DNA of 64,000 nucleotides, taken from contig NZ_BAAAXV010000009.1 in the NCBI RefSeq assembly GCF_039535785.1, positions 2,480,001-2,544,000 of the forward strand. The letters run 5' to 3'. A model generated the notes under the pieces. That model was not told where the DNA came from and did not search any database. It saw only the letters and a list, made by a program, of their open reading frames with translations. The DNA comes from Nonomuraea helvata. GTDB taxonomy: Bacteria; Actinomycetota; Actinomycetes; Streptosporangiales; Streptosporangiaceae. Below, in pieces: positions 15,505-23,983 of the stretch (positions are counted from its first letter, which is position 1; each line of letters starts with the position of its first letter). The translations under genes and the position numbers were made by a program.

Positions 15505-17792
15505 ACGCCATCAGCTTCGCCGACGACCAGCAAGAGCCGCTGCCGCTCGCGGCGCTATGCCAGAACGTACGCGGCCAGGAACCCGCGCTCACTCCTGCCG
15601 AGCGTGCTGTTCTGGCTCACATCAGCGACTTCGCGCACATCAGCGTCCAGTTCGCCAACCGGGATACGCTCAGCCGGCTCATCGAGCCCATCGAACACGT
15701 GGTCACCGCCGCGTGGGCGCCAGCCAAGACGACCGCCGCCCGCAACATCTTGCTCGGCGAGATGCACCGCCGAGGCAGGGCTTACTGGTCCTGGGATGAA
15801 GACGTCTGGATCGCGCTGGCCGACGGGGACCGGGCTACTACCAGGAGGTGTCGGTTCCAGCTGGTCGCCTTGGGCTACCTGTTCGGCGGTCACCACCGGC
15901 TGCATCACCACGCCGGAATCGTTCAGGTCCGCAAACTCGCCGACATGGTGTTCGGACCCACTGTTGTGGACCCTGCCTTGGAAGAGATCCGTTCGACCCT
16001 GACCGCCTGGCAGTCGAGCGAGAGTCTCATGTCGTGGCAGGTCACCAACGCGACAATTGATCTGCTGCTCAGCTGCGGCAGTCCGCGACTGGAGCACATC
16101 GGCGAGGTACAGTTGCATGCTCTGGTCGAGGACTACCGGGCTGACCGCCCCTCGCGCCGGCAAGGGCTGTTCAAGGTCTCCCGCGTGCTGGCGGACAAGG
16201 GGATCATCACGGCGCCGCTGACGAGTAATGGACACCACCGCGGGCCCAAGCCGGAGACGCTGGCCAGCGTCTCACCCGAATGGCTGGAGTGGGCGCAACG
16301 CTGGCGCAAGCTGGCCACCTGCGAACCGGGCACGCTGCGGACGATGTTTTCTGTCATTCTCGTCGCCGGGCGGTGGGCCGCCGAGAAGCACCCTGAATCG
16401 ATCGCACCGGATACGTGGACCAGGGACATGGCCGCCGAGTACGTCGCCGATACCCTGCAGGCCACCGTCGGGCAGTGGGCCGGGCACAACCGCAACCAGG
16501 TCCGTTTTGGCGAGCCGATCAGCGCCAGCGGCATGGCCAACCGCATCGACAGCCTCCGGAGCTTCTTCTGCGACCTGATCGAGTGGGAGTGGATCAAGCC
16601 GAGGTTCGACCCGCGCCGGGTGCTCAGCCTGCCGCTGTCGCGGCGGGCCCAGCTCGGCCCCAACCCGCGGATCATCGACGACGTCGTGTGGGCCAAGCTC
16701 ATGGCCGCCGGACTGACCCTGAACACCGAGGACATCACGCCGTATGGCACCCCGGCGGCCAAAGCGGCCGGATGGCAGGCCAACTACTACCCGATCGAGA
16801 TGCTGCGCGCCCTGGTCGGGGTGTGGCTGTTCGGCGGCTGCCGAATCGACGAGATACGCCGTCTTGAGCTGGACTGCATCGTCTGGGACCAGGGCGTCGA
16901 CCAGCAGAGTGGCGAGAGCTACCCGATCTGCCTGCTGCGGGTGCCGGCCAACAAGACCTCCGGGCCGTTCAGCAAGCCCGTCGACCCGGTGGTCGGGCAG
17001 CTGATCGAGGCGTGGAAGCTGGTGCGCCCGCCCCAGCCCGACATCGAGGACCGCAAGACCCGGCGGCGGCACCAGCACCTGTTCACCTACCGTGGCCAGC
17101 TGATCGGCTCCGCCTACCTCAACGCGAAGATCATCCCGGCGTTGTGCCGTAAGGCTGGCATCCCCGAGCACGACTCCCGCGGAGCCTTGACTAGCCACCG
17201 GGCCCGCACCACCATCGCCACCCAGCTGCTCAACGCCCGCGAACCACTCACGCTGGCCGACCTGCAGCAGTGGCTCGGGCACAAGCACCCGGCCAGCACC
17301 CGCCACTACGCCGCGATCCTGCAGCGCACCCTTGCCGCCGCCTACAAGAAAGCGGACTATTTCGCCCGCAACGTGCGCACCATCGAGGTCCTCATCGACC
17401 GCGAGAGCATCCTGTCCGGCGCCGCCACCAACGGACAGCCCTGGAAGTACTACGACCTGGGCGACGGCTACTGTACCTACGACTTCTTCACCAAGTGTCC
17501 GCACCGCCTGGCCTGCGCCCGCTGCCCCTTCTACCTGCCCAAACAGTCCCATGCCGGGCAGCTGTTGGCCGTCAAGGACGGCATCGAGGGCATGCTCGAA
17601 CAACTCGATCTCACCGACGAAGAGCGCCAGGTGCTGGAAGGAGACCGGGACGCGGTCACCGCACTCGCCGAACGCCTCGCCGACATCCCCACTCCGGCCG
17701 GCCCCACGCCCGGAGAACTCGGCGCCCAACCGGCGTTCATCCCGCTGACTGTGCTCCGAAACAGCCTTCTCAGAGGGGAAGAGCCGCGATAG
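15501..17792 (+). CDS. Large tyrosine recombinase, second gene of a Tn554-like pair (TnpB-type)
   Basis: 763 aa. A long N-terminal part of unknown fold (about 350 aa) precedes the catalytic domain: Arg in WLFGGCRIDEIRRLEL, Lys in PANKTSG, SHRARTTIATQL, and LGHKHPASTRHYA with His and Tyr. A C-terminal Cys cluster (CTYDFFTKCPHRLACARC, then PF) is typical of Tn554 TnpB-type proteins and may bind zinc. ATGA overlap with the previous gene indicates coupled translation, so the two act together in transposition. The third small helical protein (TnpC or DUF6262-type) expected after it is not found. Confidence 0.85.
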   Translation: MNAISFADDQQEPLPLAALCQNVRGQEPALTPAERAVLAHISDFAHISVQFANRDTLSRLIEPIEHVVTAAWAPAKTTAARNILLGEMHRRGRAYWSWDEDVWIALADGDRATTRRCRFQLVALGYLFGGHHRLHHHAGIVQVRKLADMVFGPTVVDPALEEIRSTLTAWQSSESLMSWQVTNATIDLLLSCGSPRLEHIGEVQLHALVEDYRADRPSRRQGLFKVSRVLADKGIITAPLTSNGHHRGPKPETLASVSPEWLEWAQRWRKLATCEPGTLRTMFSVILVAGRWAAEKHPESIAPDTWTRDMAAEYVADTLQATVGQWAGHNRNQVRFGEPISASGMANRIDSLRSFFCDLIEWEWIKPRFDPRRVLSLPLSRRAQLGPNPRIIDDVVWAKLMAAGLTLNTEDITPYGTPAAKAAGWQANYYPIEMLRALVGVWLFGGCRIDEIRRLELDCIVWDQGVDQQSGESYPICLLRVPANKTSGPFSKPVDPVVGQLIEAWKLVRPPQPDIEDRKTRRRHQHLFTYRGQLIGSAYLNAKIIPALCRKAGIPEHDSRGALTSHRARTTIATQLLNAREPLTLADLQQWLGHKHPASTRHYAAILQRTLAAAYKKADYFARNVRTIEVLIDRESILSGAATNGQPWKYYDLGDGYCTYDFFTKCPHRLACARCPFYLPKQSHAGQLLAVKDGIEGMLEQLDLTDEERQVLEGDRDAVTALAERLADIPTPAGPTPGELGAQPAFIPLTVLRNSLLRGEEPR

Positions 17793-18112
17793 ATGGTGCC
17801 GTCGAAGCCGCTGCTGTCGTGAGAACACCCCGCGTGCCCGATCGGCCCACTCCTTCGGGGAACATCCTGCTCCCCCGCGATCGTGTATGACAGGGTTGCC
17901 CGCTCGCCAGCGACGTGGGCCGGACCGGCGAACCCGACGGCGAACAGCAGCAGGGTGACCGCACTCCCACCACCACCACCGCCTCGGCACCGACAAGATC
18001 ATGATGAGAAACCTCTTACCAGGACGAATAGGACGAAGCAGCCTCAGACACCTTGAAGCGCCGCCCGTCTTCGCGCATCAGTCATCTGACCGGGCTCGCG
18101 GGGCTGTCCGCA
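17793..18112. other. Intergenic region after the recombinase pair; no tnpC visible
   Basis: 320 bases with no convincing gene. The expected small tnpC-like helical protein is absent and no element end can be marked, since Tn554-type elements lack terminal inverted repeats. Confidence 0.5.
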
Positions 18113-18931
18113 TCAGAAGCGGTAGCGCGCGACCACGGTGCCCAACCTGGACAAGGACGCGCTGGGTGCCCCCAAGCGAGTCCACAGGCGCAGGGCCAGC
18201 GGATACTTGGCGACCTCCGGCTCGCGGGCGAGCATGATCTCCTCGATGAGCGTGAGCTTGGGATTCCAGCGCACGGGGTCGAGGCGGTCGAACCCCGGGG
18301 ACTTGAAGAGGGGGACCAGCCACCCGACGCTGGGGGTGAGTTTCGCGGCCCGGACCGTGAACTTGTTGTAAACGTTGAACGCGATCTCCCCGCTGTGGAG
18401 ATGGTCGGTGAGCCGCTGCAGCAGGGAGATCATGTCGGCTTCGGCGAGAAACGCCATCAGGCCGTCGGCGACGATCACGGCGGGGCGGTCGGTGGGGAGG
18501 CTCTCCAGCCAGGTCGGGTCGGTCAGGTCCGCGCCAATGGCGTGGACGTGCGGGCGGTCGGGGATGAGCCGTCGCCGGGCGGCGACGACGTCAGGGAAGT
18601 CGACGTCGTACCAGTCGACGGTGGGCGGTGTGTCGATGCGGAACGCCCGCGTGTCCAGCCCGGCGCCCAGGTCGATACCGATCGCGTTGGGGTGGCGGGC
18701 GATGAACCGCCGCGCGACCTCATCCAGTTTCTTGGCCCGCTGGGCGACATCGACGCAGGAAAGCCTGGTCCAGCGGAGCTTGTCGTTGGTGTAGCCGGTC
18801 TTGCGGACGAGCTCGTCGGCCATCGTGTCCCCGAGAATCGGGTCCGGCAGGCGGCTGTCGAATGCCCGGGCGGTCAGGGTGACCCACAGGGTTTCCTCCA
18901 CCGGGGCCAGAGCGGGAAGGGGGAGCGTCAT
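18113..18931 (-). CDS. TcmP-like SAM-dependent O-methyltransferase (LCM family)
   Basis: 272 aa. It has the LCM/PPM-type signature: RAFDSRLPDPILGDTMADEL near the N-terminus, IGIDLGAGLDTRAFRID (SAM loop), WYDVDFPDV, and VIVADGLMAFL. This family includes TcmP of tetracenomycin biosynthesis and other polyketide or small-molecule carboxyl/O-methyltransferases. The length matches (about 270-275). ATG 18931 has AAAGGA upstream. It is transcribed away from the TetR gene at 19052 across a region containing a perfect palindrome, so TetR control is very likely. The natural substrate cannot be told. Confidence 0.85.
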   Translation of the reverse strand: MTLPLPALAPVEETLWVTLTARAFDSRLPDPILGDTMADELVRKTGYTNDKLRWTRLSCVDVAQRAKKLDEVARRFIARHPNAIGIDLGAGLDTRAFRIDTPPTVDWYDVDFPDVVAARRRLIPDRPHVHAIGADLTDPTWLESLPTDRPAVIVADGLMAFLAEADMISLLQRLTDHLHSGEIAFNVYNKFTVRAAKLTPSVGWLVPLFKSPGFDRLDPVRWNPKLTLIEEIMLAREPEVAKYPLALRLWTRLGAPSASLSRLGTVVARYRF

Positions 18932-18998
18932 GGGAGTTTCCGTCCTTTCTGCGCCGACGTACGCGTCGGCTCATCGGCACCTTCGATTCAATGACATC

Positions 18999-19016
18999 TG
19001 GACTAAAAGTAGTCCA
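18999..19016. promoter_or_regulatory. Palindromic operator in the methyltransferase/TetR divergent region
   Basis: TGGACTA-AAAG-TAGTCCA is a perfect 7-bp-arm palindrome. It sits just upstream of a TATAAC -10-like box (19019-19024) for the TetR gene, fitting autorepression and control of the methyltransferase. Confidence 0.75.
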
Positions 19017-19051
19017 AGTATAACCATATGCCTGGTGTAGGCTCTCTTGGC

Positions 19052-19666
19052 ATGGCGGACGAGACGCGACGCGAGCGCAAGAAACTCCAGACGAGGCAAC
19101 TGCTGGTCGACACGGCGCTCAGGCTGTTCGCCGAACAGGGATACGAGCAGACCACCATCGCGCAGATCACCCAGGCGGCCGACGTGGCCAAGAAGACGTT
19201 CTTCAACCACTTCCCCACGAAGGAAGACGTGCTGTTCGCCGACACCGGCCAGTACGTCCAAGCGGCCGTCGAAGTGATCGGCGAACGAGCGCCGGAGGAA
19301 CACGTCTCCGACGTCCTGCTCGAGATCTACGAACGAGTCTTCGCCCGGCGTCTGACCGGGGGGCCGCTCTCCGGGGCCGGCAAGAATCTGAAGCACCTCG
19401 ACGACACGGTCATGAAACTGCCTGCCGTGCAGGCCAAGGCCCTGCTCGTGCTGTTCGACCTCCAGCAGGCGATCGCCGACGCGCTCCTGAAGGCCTACCC
19501 CCGCGTGCTCGACTCGGTCACCGCGGCTGCCGCCGTCGGATCCCTGATGGGAGCCGCTCAAGCCGCCGGCACGGTCAGCCTCCGCCAGGGCCCCTCAATG
19601 GAGGAGTACCTGACCTCGATCCGGCGCGCCCTCGACGTCGCCCTCCAGGGGCTGCGCTCGTTGTAG
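19052..19666 (+). CDS. TetR/AcrR family transcriptional regulator
   Basis: 204 aa from ATG 19052 (MADETRRERKKLQTRQLLVD). The N-terminal HTH is FAEQGYEQTTIAQITQAADV, then AKKTFFNHFPTKEDVLF, the standard TetR DNA-binding unit. The C-terminal ligand-binding part is alpha-helical. An in-frame ATG at 19028 is less likely because a -10-like TATAAC (19019-19024) would place the transcript start near it. It divergently flanks the TcmP-like methyltransferase and probably binds the palindrome at 18999-19016. The ligand is unknown, perhaps the methyltransferase substrate or product. Confidence 0.88.
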   Translation: MADETRRERKKLQTRQLLVDTALRLFAEQGYEQTTIAQITQAADVAKKTFFNHFPTKEDVLFADTGQYVQAAVEVIGERAPEEHVSDVLLEIYERVFARRLTGGPLSGAGKNLKHLDDTVMKLPAVQAKALLVLFDLQQAIADALLKAYPRVLDSVTAAAAVGSLMGAAQAAGTVSLRQGPSMEEYLTSIRRALDVALQGLRSL

Positions 19667-19675
19667 AAGGGATTC

Positions 19676-19733
19676 CGGGGGCAGCGTCAGCGGCGAACCC
19701 GTGATCCACAAGGCGGTATCAACGCTGCCCCCG
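19676..19733 (+). terminator. 12-bp inverted repeat just after the TetR gene
   Basis: CGGGGGCAGCGT (19676-19687) and ACGCTGCCCCCG (19722-19733) are perfectly complementary, 34 nt apart, starting 10 bases after the TetR stop. There is no U-tract. It may be a terminator or the relic of a transposable element end. Confidence 0.5.
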
Positions 19734-20040
19734 CACTGAACTGAGCCATCCACCCCGCCATCGGCCCGCAGGTCGGTGACCACGAACCTTCAGGTTGCGG
19801 ACGGCGCCTTCAAGAGCATTCTCGGCCTCACTTCCTGCGGGCGAAGGCGGCCAGGCTGCTCAGCTTTGCTCTTTAGTGCGCCACGAGCGCATGAGGTGAG
19901 GTTGTTGTGTAGGTGACCTTGCTGGATGCGGTGCTGCGCAGGAGATGAAGGTCTGGCCCTTCGACGTCGCCCTGCGGGGGAGACGTCAAACCGCCTTAAG
20001 CGGTCGTTACCTCATATTCGCAATAACGTGCCCTTTTACA
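19734..20040. other. Non-coding stretch before transposase relics
   Basis: About 300 bases with only short open frames and no recognisable domain. Composition is less GC-rich in places (CATATTCGCAATAACG), consistent with decayed mobile DNA. Confidence 0.35.
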
Positions 20041-20255
20041 GCCAGTCGTGTTCGCGTGCGTACCGCGCCGCCTCAACCCGGGCTGGACCGCGCCGAGCCG
20101 GACACCACGCGCTACCGGCTCTACCACCTGCCCGCCCGGCTGGCCGCCCACACCCGCCGCCGCCACCTGCGCATCGAACACACCTGGCCCTGAGCCCGAG
20201 CATTCGTCCTGGCCTGGCAGCGCCTCACCGACCTGCCCGCTCTCCCCTGAGGCCG
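20041..20255 (+). pseudogene. C-terminal fragment of an IS1380-type transposase
   Basis: The frame reads RYRLYHLPARLAAHTRRRHL, RIEHTWP, a TGA stop, then in the same frame ARAFVLAWQRLTDLPALP. The LPARLAxHxRRxxL ... WPWAxAFxxxWQRL pattern is the C-terminus of IS1380-family transposases. The in-frame stop replaces the usual Trp codon, and most of the gene is gone. Confidence 0.75.
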
Positions 20256-20541
20256 GACCCGACAAAGACGATCCAGGAAGGAGCCTCCTCCGGGCCCGTG
20301 GACCCCGGCGCCCCCGCAGCGTCATGCGACGGCCCGCCCCAACCACCTCGGGGACATTACGGGCGAACCCGCGGAGCCACTCATGCACCCCGACCAGCTG
20401 AAGAATCGAGGTTAGCGGCAGAAGTAGCTCGCCGTTTCTCCTCACGGCGATGCGATCTCGACCAACGCGGCATTCAGCGGCTTCAACTGCACCCGTAGCT
20501 CAACCGAGTCGCCCCATTCGGCTCATTGGTCCACGCACCTG

Positions 20542-20634
20542 TGTGATTCTCATGCCGTCGTGCCGCTGGAAGGCCGGATCGAACGCCGGAAAGTGCTCGG
20601 CGGGATGATCAACGAGTACCACCGAGCCGCGTAG
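20542..20634 (+). pseudogene. C-terminal tail of an integrase/transposase
   Basis: The frame ends GRIERRKVLGGMINEYHRAA then TAG at 20632. This matches the tail RRRxxLGGLIxEYxxAA of actinobacterial rve integrases. It may come from the same family as the N-proximal fragment at 14200. Confidence 0.6.
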
Positions 20635-20694
20635 TCACTCCGGAGAACTCCCAGCTCAAGCCCTATGTGATGAATTTTGAAGCGATACACGCCG

Positions 20695-21501
20695 CTACCT
20701 CGGGTGGTGGGCGTTGATCGGCTCCAGAAGGTGTGTCAAGCCGCCGGATGGGACAGAAGTCTCTTCTACACCGTTCATGAGGATGATGTGCCTGACGTGC
20801 CGCCATATGGCGTCACTGCCGTACTCTTTGGTGCCGCGCAGTAATCCTCCGTGGGCGGCTGCGATGGCCTGAACCTCGTGCTGCGGAATCGGGTGCATCC
20901 GCATGGGAGCGGGATAGCGGAGCACCATTCGCTGAATGAGACTCAGAACTGATTGTGGAATCGCTCGCGCGCCCAGCCCGACCAGCGAATTTTTCGCCTT
21001 GTCGGGAATGCCCACGACAACCGCTCCGTCGGGCCGGGCGATCCGGAGCAGTTCCCGTAGATAGTCACGCGCCAAGTCCGGCGGGAGATGTTGCAGGACC
21101 CGATCCGTGTAAACCAGGTCGTAACTGTCATTGTCAAAGCAGGCGAGATTAGGTGCTGTTCTGTGCACGAAGCGCACTCGGCCGCCGCTGCGATCCAGGC
21201 GACGTGCCTCCTGCAACATGGGCTCAGAGATGTCCACGCCAACTACCTCCGAGAAATGCTTGGCCAGTGCGTTCGTCAATCGTCCCGCACCACAGCCAAA
21301 GTCCAGTGCCCGGCCGCGCGGGACAGAGATCCCGTGCCCTTCCAGCCAGTCTAGGTCGTCGTTCACCTGAATTATCCCAGTAGCCAGGAATTCTGCATCG
21401 GACCATTTGCCGTGGCGTCTTCCTGGCTCGGTGAGGACTGCCCACAGTGGGTCGCTCTTCCCTAGCTCGGTCCAGTCTTTCCCGATTTCGCTAAGGCTCA
21501 T
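20695..21501 (-). CDS. Class I SAM-dependent methyltransferase
   Basis: 268 aa from ATG 21501 (MSLSEIGKDWTELGKSDPLW). The Rossmann core is ALDFGCGAGRLTNALAKHF (motif I, Gly-rich), VVGVDISEPMLQEAR (acidic motif), YDLVYTDRVLQHLPPDLARD (motif IV) and LLRIARPDGAVVVGIP. The fold is Methyltransf_11/25-like. The start was chosen where family-like sequence begins; the frame is open 52 codons further upstream but with unusual composition. No good Shine-Dalgarno is seen. It is divergent from the histidine kinase gene at 21666. The substrate is unknown. Confidence 0.8.
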   Translation of the reverse strand: MSLSEIGKDWTELGKSDPLWAVLTEPGRRHGKWSDAEFLATGIIQVNDDLDWLEGHGISVPRGRALDFGCGAGRLTNALAKHFSEVVGVDISEPMLQEARRLDRSGGRVRFVHRTAPNLACFDNDSYDLVYTDRVLQHLPPDLARDYLRELLRIARPDGAVVVGIPDKAKNSLVGLGARAIPQSVLSLIQRMVLRYPAPMRMHPIPQHEVQAIAAAHGGLLRGTKEYGSDAIWRHVRHIILMNGVEETSVPSGGLTHLLEPINAHHPR

Positions 21502-21665
21502 ATAGACAACCGTAGCCAAGCCTGTACGACGTTCTCTTCGGTAAGCAGAAGGAATTGTCGGGCAACGGGTGTTGCGTGCCGTGTCGTTCTCGCGGAGGAG
21601 CACCGAGGCGCGGGCCCAGGTTATCCTCGATATACGCCATTCATGGGACCTCCGCAAAGGACGCT

Positions 21666-22823
21666 ATGCGACACCCCCGCTGGGCCAGCGACGTTCTCCT
21701 CACCGTCGGCGCGACCGTGTGCGATCTGCTTATGTGGATGGCGAACAGTGAGCAACGACTTTTCGCGACGCCATTGACAGTCCTGATGTGGATCGCGCCG
21801 ACTGTACCGCTGTTCTGGCGCCGGACCCATCCGCAGTTGTCGTTCATCGCGGTGGCCATTGCGTGCGTGGCCTGGTCAATAGTGATCGGCCCGTACACGG
21901 ATGTGCAGATCGTCCCTCTGTTCCTGGCCGTCGCGCTGTACTCGCTCGCCCGTTACGCCCCGCCGGTGCGGGCGCTGGCGGGGCTGGTCGTGCTGTGCGG
22001 CATCGTCCTTGTCGACGTCGCCACCTCATCCTGGCCGGACGGGCTGTCCTCCGCCTTGAGCACTCTGATCCTGCTCGCCTTCCCTGTCTGTATCTGGCTG
22101 CTCGGCCAGGGCCGGCGCCGGATCGGCGTGGACGTCCAGCGACTGCGGGAGCTGACCGACCAGCTGCGGGCCGAGCGGGAGCTGAGCGCCCATAGGGCGG
22201 TCATCGCCGAACGCGCCCACATTGCCCGAGATCTCCACGATGTGGTCGCCCATCACCTCAGCGCCATCGCGGTGGTGGCCCACGCCAACGCCGAAGTCGC
22301 GGCGGAGGACAACCCAGTGCGGAAGGGGTTGACCACGATCGCGCTCACAGCCGACGCCGCGCTGGCGGACATGCGGCGACTGCTCGGTCTACTCGCCGCC
22401 GGCGATGAAGCCGCCGAACCGTTGCCCGAGGCTACCCTCGGTGACCTGCGACAGCTCACAGAGGCTGCGGAGAGCGCTGGGTGCACCGTCAGTGTGAGCA
22501 TGGACGACGACCTCGACCCGCTGCCGCGCTCGCTCCACCTCACCGCATACCGCATCGTGCAGGAAGGCGTGACGAATGTCATCAAGCACGCGGCTCCAAC
22601 CGATGTCACTCTCTGTATCCGGCGCCAAGGCTCCGAGCTACGCATCAGCCTCACGAACGGCCCCTCCAGCTCCGTGCGGCGCCGTATCGGCGGTGCCGGG
22701 TTGGGCCTGACCGGGTTACGTGAACGGGTCAAAGTCCTTGATGGCACCCTGCGCGCCGGTCCCACCGACGAAGGCGGCTGGCGGTTGCTCGCCAGGCTTC
22801 CCCTCGGTTTGGAGGCCGGGTGA
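21666..22823 (+). CDS. Histidine kinase of a NarL-type two-component system
   Basis: 385 aa. Five or six hydrophobic segments (residues about 10-155: VLLTVGATVCDLLMWM, LTVLMWIAPTVPLFW, FIAVAIACVAWSIVI) form the membrane sensor. HisKA_3 follows with ERAHIARDLHDVVAHHLSAI (phospho-acceptor His), then an HATPase domain (IVQEGVTNVIKHAAPTDV as N box, GGAGLGLTGLRERV as G box). ATG 21666 has AAAGGA upstream. The stop overlaps the GTG of the response regulator, so the pair is co-translated. The signal is unknown; such kinases sense envelope or antibiotic stress. Confidence 0.9.
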   Translation: MRHPRWASDVLLTVGATVCDLLMWMANSEQRLFATPLTVLMWIAPTVPLFWRRTHPQLSFIAVAIACVAWSIVIGPYTDVQIVPLFLAVALYSLARYAPPVRALAGLVVLCGIVLVDVATSSWPDGLSSALSTLILLAFPVCIWLLGQGRRRIGVDVQRLRELTDQLRAERELSAHRAVIAERAHIARDLHDVVAHHLSAIAVVAHANAEVAAEDNPVRKGLTTIALTADAALADMRRLLGLLAAGDEAAEPLPEATLGDLRQLTEAAESAGCTVSVSMDDDLDPLPRSLHLTAYRIVQEGVTNVIKHAAPTDVTLCIRRQGSELRISLTNGPSSSVRRRIGGAGLGLTGLRERVKVLDGTLRAGPTDEGGWRLLARLPLGLEAG

Positions 22824-23512
22824 CGAGGCCGCCCTTGAGGATCGTTCTCGCGGACGACCAGTCGGTCGTCCGCGCGGCCCTGCGCATGGTGATCGAACGC
22901 CGTGAAGATCTCCATGTGGTGTCCGAGGCCGCCGATGGTGCCCAGGCGGTCGCCGCCGCTTTCGAGTTCAGGCCGGATGTCGTGGTCATGGACGTCCGAA
23001 TGCCCGGGATGACAGGGGTCGATGCCACCAGGGCGATCGTCAGGGACTGGCCGCATGCGGATCCCCACCCGAAGATCCTTATCCTCACCACATTCGACTT
23101 GGACGAGTACGTCCATGCCGCGCTCCATGCCGGCGCCGCTGGCTTTCTGCTCAAGAACAGTCAGCCCGACCAACTGGCGGAGGCGATTCGCATCGTCGCA
23201 GAGGGGGAGTCCATACTGTCGCCGTCCACGACCCGCCGCCTCATCGATGCCTTCACTCGCTCGGCGGCCGGGCCCCGCGCGACGGCCGGGGAAGTCGACC
23301 TTGTCGATCGACTCACTGAACGAGAGCGCGACGTGCTGGTCCTCCTGGCCAAGGGGTACACCAACCCGGAGATCGCCGAGATCCTCGGGCTGACAGAAAC
23401 GAGTGTCCGCAGCCGCGTCAACCGCATTCTGACGCGGCTGCAGCTCGACAACCGTGTGCAAGCCGCGTTGGCCGCCTACCGCGCTGGGCTGATCTCGGAC
23501 GAGAAGCTGTGA
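22820..23512 (+). CDS. LuxR/NarL-family response regulator
   Basis: 230 aa. The receiver domain has ADDQ (acidic pocket), VVMDVRMPGMTGVDA (phospho-Asp), ILTTFDLDEYV (Thr) and FLLKNS (Lys). The C-terminal LuxR-type HTH is LTERERDVLVLLAKGYTNPE, IAEILGLTETSVRSRVNRIL. It is activated by the kinase encoded upstream (4-nt overlap, GTG start). Targets are unknown and could include genes nearby. Confidence 0.92.
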   Translation: MTRPPLRIVLADDQSVVRAALRMVIERREDLHVVSEAADGAQAVAAAFEFRPDVVVMDVRMPGMTGVDATRAIVRDWPHADPHPKILILTTFDLDEYVHAALHAGAAGFLLKNSQPDQLAEAIRIVAEGESILSPSTTRRLIDAFTRSAAGPRATAGEVDLVDRLTERERDVLVLLAKGYTNPEIAEILGLTETSVRSRVNRILTRLQLDNRVQAALAAYRAGLISDEKL

Positions 23513-23858
23513 ATCGAGCTCTGCCTCACGTACAGCTCCGCCGCGATCATCCTGTCGGTCGGTGCGAGCGCGAACGTCGACGGTGTGAAACGAGGGGCCC
23601 GGCGAACGGTTTGATCAATGCTTGGCGCGAGATCAGGCGGAACCTGAACCAGGGTGGCCTGTCGGGCCTTCCGTCTTGGTGTTCCGTTGGTCTTCTCGTG
23701 AGTCCGGCTTGAGAAGCGGCGCCGAATCGGGGTCCGGGACGCCCGTTCATGTGCCGGACGCGTGTCGAAGAGCAACCGGCGAGCAACCAACGCCGTTTTC
23801 CCGCCTTGCCGCAGGCCTCCGAAAACCGAGAAACCCCCAGATCGAATGGGATGTGGAG
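23513..23858. other. Intergenic region between response regulator and tRNA-Lys
   Basis: About 345 bases. Open frames on both strands are short and have no recognisable domain. No promoter or terminator can be named with confidence. Confidence 0.4.
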
Positions 23859-23934
23859 TGGTAGGGCGCCCGGGGCTCGAACCCGGAACCTACGGATTAA
23901 AAGTCCGCAGCTCTGCCAATTGAGCTAACGCCCC
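23859..23934 (-). tRNA. tRNA-Lys (anticodon TTT), CCA encoded
   Basis: The complement begins GGGGCGTTAGCTCAATTGGC. The anticodon stem is GCGGA/TCCGT around CTTTTAA, the T arm CCGGG-TTCGAGC-CCCGG, and the acceptor end GCGCCCT then ACCA. Pairing is complete with two G-T wobbles in the acceptor stem. Confidence 0.95.
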
Positions 23935-23983
23935 TCGCACCAGCAAGAGTACAGAGATTACCGCCCTGCCCGCGACGCCTATA

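Noticed and set aside
16272..18002. 576-codon open frame on the minus strand opposite the large recombinase
   Set aside because: It is antisense to a recombinase with all catalytic motifs, has no recognisable domain and shows the biased composition expected from GC-rich antisense frames.
19926..20498. 190-codon open frame as a real gene
   Set aside because: No recognisable domain and it runs in a different frame through IS1380-type transposase remains.
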